Shown piece after piece: positions 44,038 through 51,349 of a DNA stretch of 64,000 bases (the stretch's first letter is position 1; every line of letters begins with the position of its first letter). The translations under genes were made by a program, and so were the position numbers. The stretch comes from Mycolicibacterium aichiense (lineage in GTDB: Bacteria > Actinomycetota > Actinomycetes > Mycobacteriales > Mycobacteriaceae): assembly GCF_010726245.1 (NCBI RefSeq), contig NZ_AP022561.1, positions 1,612,001-1,676,000 of the forward strand. The letters are read 5' to 3'. The notes beneath the pieces were generated by a model that did not search any database, had not been told where the DNA came from, and saw only the letters and a list, made by a program, of their open reading frames with translations.

Positions 44038-44460
44038 CTACTCCAGTACGAAAACCGGGATCAGACGATCGGTCTTGGTCTGGTATTCGGCGTACGGGGG
44101 GTAGGCCTCGACGGCCAGCTTCCACCAGTGCTCGCGCTCCTCGCCGGAGACCTCGCGGGCGGTCAGCGTCACGGTGGTTTCGCCGTCCTGGGCGGTCACC
44201 GTGGGATTGGCCTTCACGTTGAAGTACCACGACGGATGCGCCGGGTCGCCGCCCTTGGAGGCGACCATCGCGTACTTGCCGTTCTCCTCGACGCGCATCA
44301 GCGGTACGTAGCGCTTCTTGCCGGACTTGGCTCCGGTGGTGGTGAACAGCACGACCGGGCGATCCATGATGTGGACGCCCTCGGTGGTGCCTTGCTTCAG
44401 AATCTGTTCGGTCTGCTCCCGCACCCAATCAGTGGGGCTCAACTCCGCGTTCTCAGTCAT
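44038..44460 (-). CDS. F420-dependent (Ddn-type) nitroreductase family protein
   Basis: The 140-residue protein belongs to the deazaflavin-dependent nitroreductase/FDOR-A family. The split-barrel pattern is visible in VVLFTTTGAKSGKKRYVPLMRV, which includes the lysine/arginine-rich F420 phosphate site, in SKGGDPAHPSWYFNVKANP and in AEYQTKTDRLIPVFVLE. These proteins reduce quinones or other small molecules with reduced F420. The start is the ATG at 44460, with GAGGAGT shortly upstream. Confidence 0.9.
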   Translation of the reverse strand: MTENAELSPTDWVREQTEQILKQGTTEGVHIMDRPVVLFTTTGAKSGKKRYVPLMRVEENGKYAMVASKGGDPAHPSWYFNVKANPTVTAQDGETTVTLTAREVSGEEREHWWKLAVEAYPPYAEYQTKTDRLIPVFVLE

Positions 44461-44544
44461 GGACCGCTCAACTCCTCTCGTAGGTGGACTATTCCCTCAT
44501 CTTGGGCGCGATAACCGGCGCTGTGCGCCGGAAATCGCGCCGGA

Positions 44545-45390
44545 TCACGACGGCGGGCCGGTGCAATAGGTCCGTGGCGGCATGGTCCAGATGAGTTGTT
44601 TCGTGCCAGGTGGGCACAGATCGAAGTCGGCCGCGTCCGTGCGCTTGACCACTGTGAAGTCGGCGGAGGTGTCGGTGCAGTCGACGGGCTCGAGGGTGTT
44701 GCCGCGGTTGGGGTGGCCTGCTGATGGGGTGCCTTGGATTGCCGCGTAGCACTGGCCGGTCTGGAGGTTGGGCAGGAAGCAGACGGCGTACGCGTCGTTG
44801 GTCCAGCGCGCGAAGTTGGTGTCGGCCCGCTTTCCATCCGGGCATTTCGCATCCTGCACGCCGGCGCTGACGACTTCGAAGACGCCCCGCGGGTCGCTGC
44901 AACTGATGATGTCCTTGGTGCCGATTGCTCCCGAGCCCAAGGCCTCGCCGGTGATGCACTGCCCGATCTTGACTGGGGGAGCAAACTTTTCGGCTGCGGT
45001 TCGCTCGCCGGCCGAGTCGGCCACCCGCGCGACTGCGCCTGCAAGGCTGACGGCGATGAGGATGCTTCCCGCGATGATCAAGCCGCGGCCCGCGGTCTGC
45101 CGCTGCGGCGGCATCGGTGGATAACCCGGTGGCGGGTAGCCCGGTGGGGGATAGCTCGGTGGGGCGTAGCCAGGTGGCGGGTAACCCGGAGGCGGGTAGC
45201 CCGGCGGTGGGTAGCCGGCAGGGTAGGGCGGCTGCGTGCGGCGGGCCTTGGACCGATCACGCAGACCGAGGACCAGCAGCAGCACTCCGACCGCGGGAAT
45301 CAGCAGCGTGAACATCAGCTCGCCGATAAGCAAAAATGGCCTGCCGTCGGCAAGCAGCGCAGTAGAGGCCGAGTAGCTGAACAGGGTCAC
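44545..45390 (-). CDS. membrane-anchored protein with proline-tyrosine repeats and cysteine-rich exterior domain
   Basis: The 281-residue protein has a membrane segment at about residues 20-42, a cytoplasmic-type loop of about eight GYPPP repeats, a second membrane segment at about residues 103-122, and then a C-terminal domain with cysteines in QCITGEAL, ISCSDPRG, AKCPDG, VCFLP, VDCTD and FDLCPPGT. This resembles mycobacterial LppU/septum-formation-like proteins. Pro-Tyr repeats are typical of actinobacterial membrane proteins that cluster at the pole or septum. No function is assigned. The start is GTG at 45390. Confidence 0.75.
   Translation of the reverse strand: MTLFSYSASTALLADGRPFLLIGELMFTLLIPAVGVLLLVLGLRDRSKARRTQPPYPAGYPPPGYPPPGYPPPGYAPPSYPPPGYPPPGYPPMPPQRQTAGRGLIIAGSILIAVSLAGAVARVADSAGERTAAEKFAPPVKIGQCITGEALGSGAIGTKDIISCSDPRGVFEVVSAGVQDAKCPDGKRADTNFARWTNDAYAVCFLPNLQTGQCYAAIQGTPSAGHPNRGNTLEPVDCTDTSADFTVVKRTDAADFDLCPPGTKQLIWTMPPRTYCTGPPS
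45115..45222 (-). repeat. tandem 15-base repeats encoding GYPPP
   Basis: About seven imperfect 15-base units encode the Gly-Tyr-Pro-Pro-Pro repeats of the membrane-anchored protein. The units differ by one to three bases. Copy number could vary between strains. Confidence 0.7.
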
Positions 45391-45430
45391 TGATCGTTGA
45401 CTCTAGTCCCGATCGGATTAGCCTGCGGGC

Positions 45431-46381
45431 ATGACCGTTGATACCGCGCGCGTGCAAGTGGCAGTCCTCGACGACTACCAGAACGTGGCGTTGACGATGA
45501 CCGATTGGTCTGCAGTCTCCGGGCGCGCCGACATCACTGTCTTCAATGACCACGTCTCCGATCCCGACGAACTCGTGGCGCGGCTGGCACCGTTCGACGT
45601 CATATTCGTGATGAGGGAGCGAACCCCCCTGCCGCGCAGCATCATCGAACGCCTGCCGAATCTGAAGATGATCGCCTCCACGGGCCCGTTCAACGCCTCC
45701 ATCGACATGGCGGCCGTCGACGACCACGGCATCCACGTCGGGACCACCGGCGGCACCGTTGCCTCCACGGTCGAACTGACCTGGGCTCTCATTCTGGCCG
45801 GCGCCCGGAATCTGGTCACCGAGGCGCGGTCGGTGCGCGACGGAGGCTGGCAGACCGGGGTGGGCCGTGAGCTGTCCGGACGGGTTCTGGGCGTCCTCGG
45901 GTTGGGCCGCATCGGTGCCCGCGTCGCCCGCATCGGCGAGGCGTTCGGCATGGACGTCATCGCCTGGAGTGAGAACCTCACCCCGGAGGCGGCCGCCGAG
46001 GCCGGGGCGACCTATGTCGGCAAGGACGAGCTGTTCAGCCGATCGGATGTGCTGACGATCCACATGAAGCTCAGCGAGCGTTCCACCGGCCTGGTCGGTG
46101 CGGCCGAGTTGGCGCAGATGAAGCCAACGGCATTGCTGGTCAACACTTCTCGGGGCCCGATCGTGGACGAGGCGGCGCTGGTCCACGCGCTGGGATCCAC
46201 CACCATCACGGCCGCGCTCGACGTCTTCGACACCGAGCCGCTTCCGGACGGGCATCCGCTGCGCACCCTGGACAACGTCATCGCCACCCCGCACATCGGC
46301 TACGTCGCCGACCGCCCGTACCGCATCTTCTTTCGCGATGCCGTCGCCGCCATCGGGGAGTGGCTCGACCGCAATCAGTAG
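45431..46381 (+). CDS. D-2-hydroxyacid dehydrogenase family protein
   Basis: The 316-residue NAD-dependent enzyme has the Rossmann motif LGLGRIGARVA near residue 157, the conserved NTSRGPIVDE segment, the catalytic-acid region DVFDTEPLPDGHPL and the catalytic histidine in ATPHIGYV. It belongs to the group of phosphoglycerate/glycerate/lactate dehydrogenases; the exact substrate is unknown. It is convergent with the amidohydrolase gene and overlaps it by seven bases at the 3' end. The usual substrate-loop arginine is in VNTSRGP. Confidence 0.88.
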   Translation: MTVDTARVQVAVLDDYQNVALTMTDWSAVSGRADITVFNDHVSDPDELVARLAPFDVIFVMRERTPLPRSIIERLPNLKMIASTGPFNASIDMAAVDDHGIHVGTTGGTVASTVELTWALILAGARNLVTEARSVRDGGWQTGVGRELSGRVLGVLGLGRIGARVARIGEAFGMDVIAWSENLTPEAAAEAGATYVGKDELFSRSDVLTIHMKLSERSTGLVGAAELAQMKPTALLVNTSRGPIVDEAALVHALGSTTITAALDVFDTEPLPDGHPLRTLDNVIATPHIGYVADRPYRIFFRDAVAAIGEWLDRNQ

Positions 46382-47643
46382 GCGTTCGGATCCTGCTGAA
46401 CGGCCGGCGGCACCGGGTGCTGGTAGAGCCGCGACGCGTTCTCCCATGTCACCTTGCGGATGATGTCGTCGGGCAGCCCGCTGATCTGTTCGCGGATGGT
46501 GCGCTGGGTGTGCGGCCACGTCGAGTCGCAATGTGGGTAGTCCGCTTCGAGCATGATGTTGTCCGCTCCGATCCGGTCGTACTGCACGAACGACGACTGG
46601 TCCTCGACCGCGCAGAACCGGAAGTTGCGGGTGAACACCTCCGCCGGCGTCAGCGTCTCACCGAGGCGCTTCCAGGTCCCGTACATCTCGTGGTAGCTCA
46701 GCATGTGGTCGAGGCGGTCCAGCAGTCCCGCCACCCAGCCGATCCCGCCCTCCGACAGGCAGATTCGAAGGTCTGGATACCGCGTGCAGACTCCCGAGTA
46801 CAGCCAGTCGACGGCCGCGCTGATCGCGTAGGCGAAGAACAGCACACCCGGCACGTCGGGCGGGGCGTCATCGGTGGTCGACGGCGAGGTTCCCGACGAG
46901 CCGATGTGCAGGTTCACCACAGTGCCCGTCTCCGCGCAGGCGGCCATCATCGGCTCCCAGTAGCCCGAGTGGATGGTCGGCAGCCCGAGCAGCGCCGGAT
47001 TCTCGCTGAATGTCACGGCGTGGAACCCGCGTTCGGCGTTCTCGTAGATCATCTGTGCGCCGACGTCGGGGTCGAGTAGCCAGGGCAACTGGCAGGGGAT
47101 GATCCGGTCCGGGTAGGCCCCGGCCCACGCTTCGATGTGCCAGTCGTTCCAAGCCCGCACCGACGCCATCGCCAGGTCCCGATCGGTGGTCACCTGCTGC
47201 AGCCGTTGGCCGGCGAAGCCCGGCAGGAAGGACGGGAAGTTCAGCGACGCGTACACGCCGTTGACGTCCATGTCCTTGACCCGGGCATGGATGTCCCAAG
47301 CGCCGCGGCGCATTTCGTCGAACCTGGCGGGCTCGAAGCCGTACTCCGACACCGGCCGGCCGACCACCGCATTGAATCCGACGTTGGGTAGCGACTTCCC
47401 GTCGTACATCCAGGTCTGGCCGCCGTCCTCGGTGTCGACCACCCGCGGCGCCTGGTCGGCGAACTTGCGCGGCACCCGGCCCTCGAAGGTGTCCGGTGGT
47501 TCGACGATGTGATCGTCGACCGAGATGACCGTGTAGAACCGTTCGGCGCGTTCAGGTTCCGGCAGAAATGTCACGGTCCGGTCGGCGCCGGTCTTGGCGG
47601 TGGTGAAGCTCAGATTCGACTGCAGATCCTCGATGGAAGCCAT
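46375..47643 (-). CDS. amidohydrolase family protein
   Basis: The 422-residue protein is of the amidohydrolase 2 (PF04909) TIM-barrel type, with the N-terminal strand YTVISVDDHIVEPPDTF carrying the DxH metal motif. Central histidines lie in NLHIGSSGTSPS, and the C-terminal acid region is IMLEADYPHCDSTWPHT. Mycobacteria have many of these; known relatives are decarboxylases or C-C hydrolases acting on aromatic or steroid intermediates. It lies downstream of the aldolase gene in a four-gene catabolic operon. Confidence 0.88.
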   Translation of the reverse strand: MASIEDLQSNLSFTTAKTGADRTVTFLPEPERAERFYTVISVDDHIVEPPDTFEGRVPRKFADQAPRVVDTEDGGQTWMYDGKSLPNVGFNAVVGRPVSEYGFEPARFDEMRRGAWDIHARVKDMDVNGVYASLNFPSFLPGFAGQRLQQVTTDRDLAMASVRAWNDWHIEAWAGAYPDRIIPCQLPWLLDPDVGAQMIYENAERGFHAVTFSENPALLGLPTIHSGYWEPMMAACAETGTVVNLHIGSSGTSPSTTDDAPPDVPGVLFFAYAISAAVDWLYSGVCTRYPDLRICLSEGGIGWVAGLLDRLDHMLSYHEMYGTWKRLGETLTPAEVFTRNFRFCAVEDQSSFVQYDRIGADNIMLEADYPHCDSTWPHTQRTIREQISGLPDDIIRKVTWENASRLYQHPVPPAVQQDPNAY

Positions 47644-47656
47644 GGCAGAGTCCCTT

Positions 47657-48433
47657 TCAGTCCAACACGCCGCGGTCGGCCTTGATGGTCATGCGCGCCG
47701 CGCCGGCCCAGTACACGTCGGCGGCACGTTCGATCAGCGACGCCTGCATGCCGACCAGGTCGCCGTGATTCATCTTCGACGGCTCGCGCCCGCTGACCAG
47801 CACGTCGTAGGCCAGTCGGCACACCCGTTCGATGGACACCGCCCGGTAGACCGCCGCGGCCAGATCGTGCCCGGTGGCGATCACGCCGTGGTTGGCCAGG
47901 ATCACCAGGTTGGCCGACCCGATCTGGCCGGCGAGTTCGGCTGCGCGCCAGGGAGCGTCGATCTCACCGTCGTACTTCTCCACCAGATACATGTCGTCGA
48001 GGAACAGCGCCCCGGTCTGGTGGACGAGTTCGGGCAGCATTCCCAGCGCGGCGATCAGGCTGACGTAGTACGGGTGGTTGTGAATCACCACCCGTGCGTC
48101 GGGTCGCTGCCGGTGGATCTCGGTGTGCAGGTGGATGGCCGGGGTGACATCCCAGCGGCCGCGGACCACGTGCCCGTCCTCGTCGACGACGCAGATGTCG
48201 GATGCGGTGAGCTCCTGCCACCACAGCCCCCACGGGTTGACGTACATCTCGGAGCGAGGCCCGTCAGGTTGCCAGGTGATGTGGCCGGCCATGTTCTCCG
48301 CGAAGCCGATGTCGGCGAGGTGGCGAAACGCGATCGCCATCTTCTGCTCGTCGGTGAGGTCGACACCGATGGGCGGCACTGTCGAGGGCGCCCATACTCC
48401 CAGGCCGCCCCGGCGCACTTCCGGTGTGCTCAT
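47657..48433 (-). CDS. class II aldolase/adducin family protein
   Basis: The 258-residue protein shows the class II aldolase/adducin metal site: AGHITWQP, IHTEIHRQRPDARVVIHNHPYYV with the HxH zinc ligands, and LANHGVIATG with a third histidine. Members are zinc aldolases or epimerases of hydroxyacids and sugars. It starts with ATG at 48433 within an ATGA overlap with the acyl-CoA synthetase gene. It is probably part of a degradation pathway with its neighbours; the substrate is unknown. Confidence 0.88.
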   Translation of the reverse strand: MSTPEVRRGGLGVWAPSTVPPIGVDLTDEQKMAIAFRHLADIGFAENMAGHITWQPDGPRSEMYVNPWGLWWQELTASDICVVDEDGHVVRGRWDVTPAIHLHTEIHRQRPDARVVIHNHPYYVSLIAALGMLPELVHQTGALFLDDMYLVEKYDGEIDAPWRAAELAGQIGSANLVILANHGVIATGHDLAAAVYRAVSIERVCRLAYDVLVSGREPSKMNHGDLVGMQASLIERAADVYWAGAARMTIKADRGVLD

Positions 48434-50025
48434 GATTGCTCCAGTATCGATCGAATATTCTCGCGGAGTTGGCCTTTGGCGATTTTGCCGCCGGACGACC
48501 GCGGCAACTCGTCGAGTACCTCGAGCCGTTCAGGCAGCAGCTCTTTGGAGACTCCCTGACGCAGCAGGTGTTCGACGAGGTCGGTGAGCACGAGCGTGTC
48601 ACCGGGATTCTTGAGTTCGGCGAACACGCACACCCGCTCCCCGAACAGGGGATCGGGCATGGCCACGGCGGCGGCCACCGCGATGGCAGGGTGGCTGGCC
48701 ACGACCTCTTCCACCGCGACCGCGCTGATGTTTTTGCCGCCGCGCAGGATGAAGTCCGAGGTTCGTCCCGCCAGTACCAGGTAGCCGTCGTCGTCCAGCT
48801 CGCAGATGTCGCCCATCCGCATCCAGCCGTCCTTGGTGTACAGCTTGTCGTGATCGGTGCCGCCCAGGTAGCCGAGGCTGAGCGCAGGTCCGCGGCAAGC
48901 AGGCTGTCCCCGACCGGATTTCGTGACGTCGTCATCGCCGTCGAAGAGCCGGACCTGCATCTCGGGCACGATGCGTCCGGCGGTCCGCAGCCGATGGTGT
49001 AGTGAGTCGTCGACAGTGGTGGCGCTGAGCATGCCGGTCTCGTTGGAACCGTAGAACTGCAGGATCGTGACACCGGTCAGTTCCTCGAACTGCGCAGCCT
49101 GGGTGTACGGCAGAGGCTCACCGCCGGTGAACACCACCCGCAGGCTGGACAGGTCATGCTCGCGCGAGGCGTCGTTGGCCAGGATCATCATCAATTGCGT
49201 ACTCACACAGCACAACACGGTCGCTCGGTGGCGTTCGATGGCGGCGCACGTCGCCGCGGCGTCGAACCGCTCGATGCGCACGGTGGTCGCCCCGAGGTAG
49301 ATGGGTGTCGTGTGGGAGGTCCAGATCCCGAAGCCGAACGGTGTCGGGATGACGGGGAGAAAGATGTCGTCGGCGGTCAGTTCACCATTGGCGACCGCTT
49401 TCTGGTGGAAGTAGTGCCATCGATTCTGGTTGTGGACTACGCATTTCGGCAGTCCGGTGGTGCCCGAGGTGGAATTGATCAGGAAGGCGTCATCAGGGCC
49501 TACTGGTGAGAGCTCGGCCATGGAACCCGGAGCGGTGTCGATGGTGAGCTCGCCGGCCCCGATTACCACGATCGGCACCGACACGTCGGCAGCGGCCTGC
49601 GCGGCATGAGCCGCACGCCCCTCGTCGCTGACCAGAAGCGACGGCTGCGCGGTCCGCATGATCTGCGCGGCCTCGCGGACGCCGGCGCGCGCCCCAAGAC
49701 CGACGCTCACCGCGCCGCAGCGCTCGATCGCCACCAGCAGGACGTGGATGGCGATGCTGTCGCCGTGCCAGACCGCCACCCGGTCACCGGGCGCTATGCC
49801 CAGACGCTGGAGCCGCACGGCCAGGTTGGTCGCGGCGTTGTCGAATTCCGACCAGGTCAGCGCCCGGTCCGGGCGGTCGAGGGTGAAGTCGATGTACGCC
49901 GTCTTCACGGGGGAGCGCGCGGCGTTGCGGCGTACGCACTCGGACAGCGTCGTGTCCGTCCACCAGCCGGCGGCCCGGTACTGCGCCGCTTCGGCGCTGG
50001 TCGCGGCGGCGGGGTCGTCAGCCAT
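48430..50025 (-). CDS. AMP-dependent acyl-CoA synthetase/ligase
   Basis: The 531-residue ANL-superfamily enzyme has the P-loop-like motif INSTSGTTGLPK at about residue 178, the A5-type motif QFYGSNETG, the hinge motif WMRMGDICELDDDGYLVLAGR and the C-terminal catalytic lysine in SSGGKIAKGQL. It activates a carboxylic acid to an acyl-CoA by way of an acyl-AMP. The ATG at 50025 lies 30 bases after the gntR stop, so both are in one operon. The acid is not predictable, but class II aldolase and amidohydrolase neighbours suggest a hydroxylated or aromatic compound. Confidence 0.9.
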   Translation of the reverse strand: MADDPAAATSAEAAQYRAAGWWTDTTLSECVRRNAARSPVKTAYIDFTLDRPDRALTWSEFDNAATNLAVRLQRLGIAPGDRVAVWHGDSIAIHVLLVAIERCGAVSVGLGARAGVREAAQIMRTAQPSLLVSDEGRAAHAAQAAADVSVPIVVIGAGELTIDTAPGSMAELSPVGPDDAFLINSTSGTTGLPKCVVHNQNRWHYFHQKAVANGELTADDIFLPVIPTPFGFGIWTSHTTPIYLGATTVRIERFDAAATCAAIERHRATVLCCVSTQLMMILANDASREHDLSSLRVVFTGGEPLPYTQAAQFEELTGVTILQFYGSNETGMLSATTVDDSLHHRLRTAGRIVPEMQVRLFDGDDDVTKSGRGQPACRGPALSLGYLGGTDHDKLYTKDGWMRMGDICELDDDGYLVLAGRTSDFILRGGKNISAVAVEEVVASHPAIAVAAAVAMPDPLFGERVCVFAELKNPGDTLVLTDLVEHLLRQGVSKELLPERLEVLDELPRSSGGKIAKGQLRENIRSILEQS

Positions 50026-50055
50026 TACCAAATCATATGAAAATAAGGACCGGCG

Positions 50056-50820
50056 TCAATGATCCCAGTGCCGCACCATCGCGGGGTCGACCATTCCCGC
50101 CGAACCGGGGTAGTGCTGGGCCGTGATCAGATGCGCGGCGGCGAGGTCATGAGCACGGCGAGCGTCGCCGGCCTCGATCGCGTCGATCACCTGCCGGTGC
50201 TCCTCGAGGACCGCCAGCCGCTCGTCGACGGGGACGATGCCGTCGTCGCTCACCCGGGTCGACCAGCCTTGCTCGTGCGCCGACCACAGCGTCTCGAGCG
50301 CTCCGGCCAGCATGATCATGGTCTGGTTCCCGCACAGGGCGACCAGCGCTTCGTGGAAGCGACGGCTCGCCGAAATCGCACGCTGAAAATCGTCGGCGGC
50401 CTCGACCGCTTCGGTGTGCAGTTCACGCAGTGCCGGAACGACGGTGTGATCGCGGTCGGCCCGTTCGGCGCACAACGCGGCGCACGCCGGCTCCATCTGC
50501 CGCAACGCCCCGCCCACATCCGACAGGCTCACGTCCTGCGAGCCGAGCACCAGTCCGATCGTGTAGGCGACGTTCGCGGCGTTGGGGCGGCGCACCACCG
50601 CGCCGCCGAGCTTGCCGCGCCGCACCCGCAGCAGTCCTTCGGCTTCCAGGATGCGCATCGCCTCGCGCAGCGACGGCTTGCTCACCGGGAACTCGCGCAG
50701 CAGTTCGTCCTCTTTGGGAAGGATGCTGCCGTCGGCCAGCTCGCCCAACAGAATTCGCCGCCGCAGTTGATCAGCGACCTGCTCGGCGAGGCGGCGGAAT
50801 TGAATCGTTGGTTCTGACAC
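50056..50820 (-). CDS. GntR-family (FadR/FCD) transcriptional regulator
   Basis: The 254-residue protein has an N-terminal winged helix-turn-helix at about residues 8-75 (QVADQLRRRILLGELADGSILPKEDELLREFPVSKPSLREAMRIL in segments) and an FCD ligand-binding domain at about 90-235 with metal-type residues (RFHEALVALCGN, EEHRQVIDAIEAGDARRAHDLAAAH). It is the first gene of the operon and probably represses it until a pathway acid or acyl-CoA binds. The GTG at 50820 gives the expected family start; the longer frame is rejected as shadow. Confidence 0.9.
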   Translation of the reverse strand: MSEPTIQFRRLAEQVADQLRRRILLGELADGSILPKEDELLREFPVSKPSLREAMRILEAEGLLRVRRGKLGGAVVRRPNAANVAYTIGLVLGSQDVSLSDVGGALRQMEPACAALCAERADRDHTVVPALRELHTEAVEAADDFQRAISASRRFHEALVALCGNQTMIMLAGALETLWSAHEQGWSTRVSDDGIVPVDERLAVLEEHRQVIDAIEAGDARRAHDLAAAHLITAQHYPGSAGMVDPAMVRHWDH

Positions 50821-50940
50821 GGACCGGTTCTCTATCGCGCTTGGTAACTGATGTGCATCGTACAAGCAGGATCGGACGTCATGTGGCCGGTAATGCGCGG
50901 ACGGGCCATCACCTCGAACGTGAGGAATTCGCGTGGATAA

Positions 50941-50954
50941 GGGTCCAAGGTCAC
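50941..50954 (-). promoter_or_regulatory. DosR-like box, distal
   Basis: On the minus strand this reads GTGACCTTGGACCC. It matches 12 of 14 bases of the box at 51199-51212 and keeps the GxGAC and CCC halves of the DosR consensus. It lies about 120 bases ahead of gntR. The match is weaker in context than the two proximal boxes. Confidence 0.3.
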
Positions 50955-51171
50955 CGAGTCGTGGGCCGGGAAGACGGCGCAACCGGCAGACGTCGTCACG
51001 CCCGAGGCCCTCGACCTCGTCCGGGAAGCACTTCGAGACCGAGTGGCCCGCCATCAACAGCGCCACTGAAAGCGTATGTGGCACAACAGTATAAGGAGCG
51101 ATCAATCGCAGGTCCCGCTGCGCACGTCCGCCGCCACGCGAACCGGCACACGCGTCGTGCCAAATGCCGCC

Positions 51172-51185
51172 GGGACCTGCGGCCG
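51172..51185 (+). promoter_or_regulatory. DosR-like box 1 upstream of ppsA
   Basis: GGGACCTGCGGCCG keeps the GGGAC half and the GxCC half of the DosR consensus (GGGACTWWAGTCCC). Its centre is 27 bases from that of box 2, and tandem boxes are usual at strongly DosR-regulated promoters. In M. tuberculosis otsB1 (Rv2006) lies in the DosR regulon, which makes DosR control of this ppsA-otsB1 pair plausible. Confidence 0.4.
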
Positions 51186-51198
51186 TGTTGTCGATGTG

Positions 51199-51212
51199 GT
51201 GACCTTCGGCCC
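51199..51212 (+). promoter_or_regulatory. DosR-like box 2 upstream of ppsA
   Basis: GTGACCTTCGGCCC matches the DosR consensus at about 10 of 14 positions, including the GAC and CCC parts that matter most. It lies 138 bases before the ppsA start codon. DosR control is inferred from this motif and from the known regulon membership of otsB1. Confidence 0.45.
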
Positions 51213-51349
51213 TGTCTGCGGGTGTCCCCCCGTGCGAAGTTGACAGGTGTGGAAAAGGTGTTGTCGGGCAACGGCACTCGACGGTCTGGGCCCCACCGTA
51301 TGCGGGAGCGGCGATCCGACCGCATGTGCGCGTCGCGAAGGGATAGGTC

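Larger units (their letters stand above)
50821..51349. other. long leader region between gntR and ppsA
   Basis: This 529-base stretch has no convincing gene. It contains the gntR promoter region at its left end and the ppsA leader at its right end. Three sequences resemble the DosR box and are listed separately. A TTGACA occurs at 51240-51245 without a good -10 at 17 bases. Its length suggests regulatory content or a small RNA, but nothing structural could be shown by eye. Confidence 0.4.

Noticed and set aside
50831..50875. A FadR-type operator around TGTGCATCGTACA upstream of gntR
   Set aside because: Only three-base arms are symmetric and the spacing does not fit the usual TNGT-ACNA pattern, so it cannot be told from chance.
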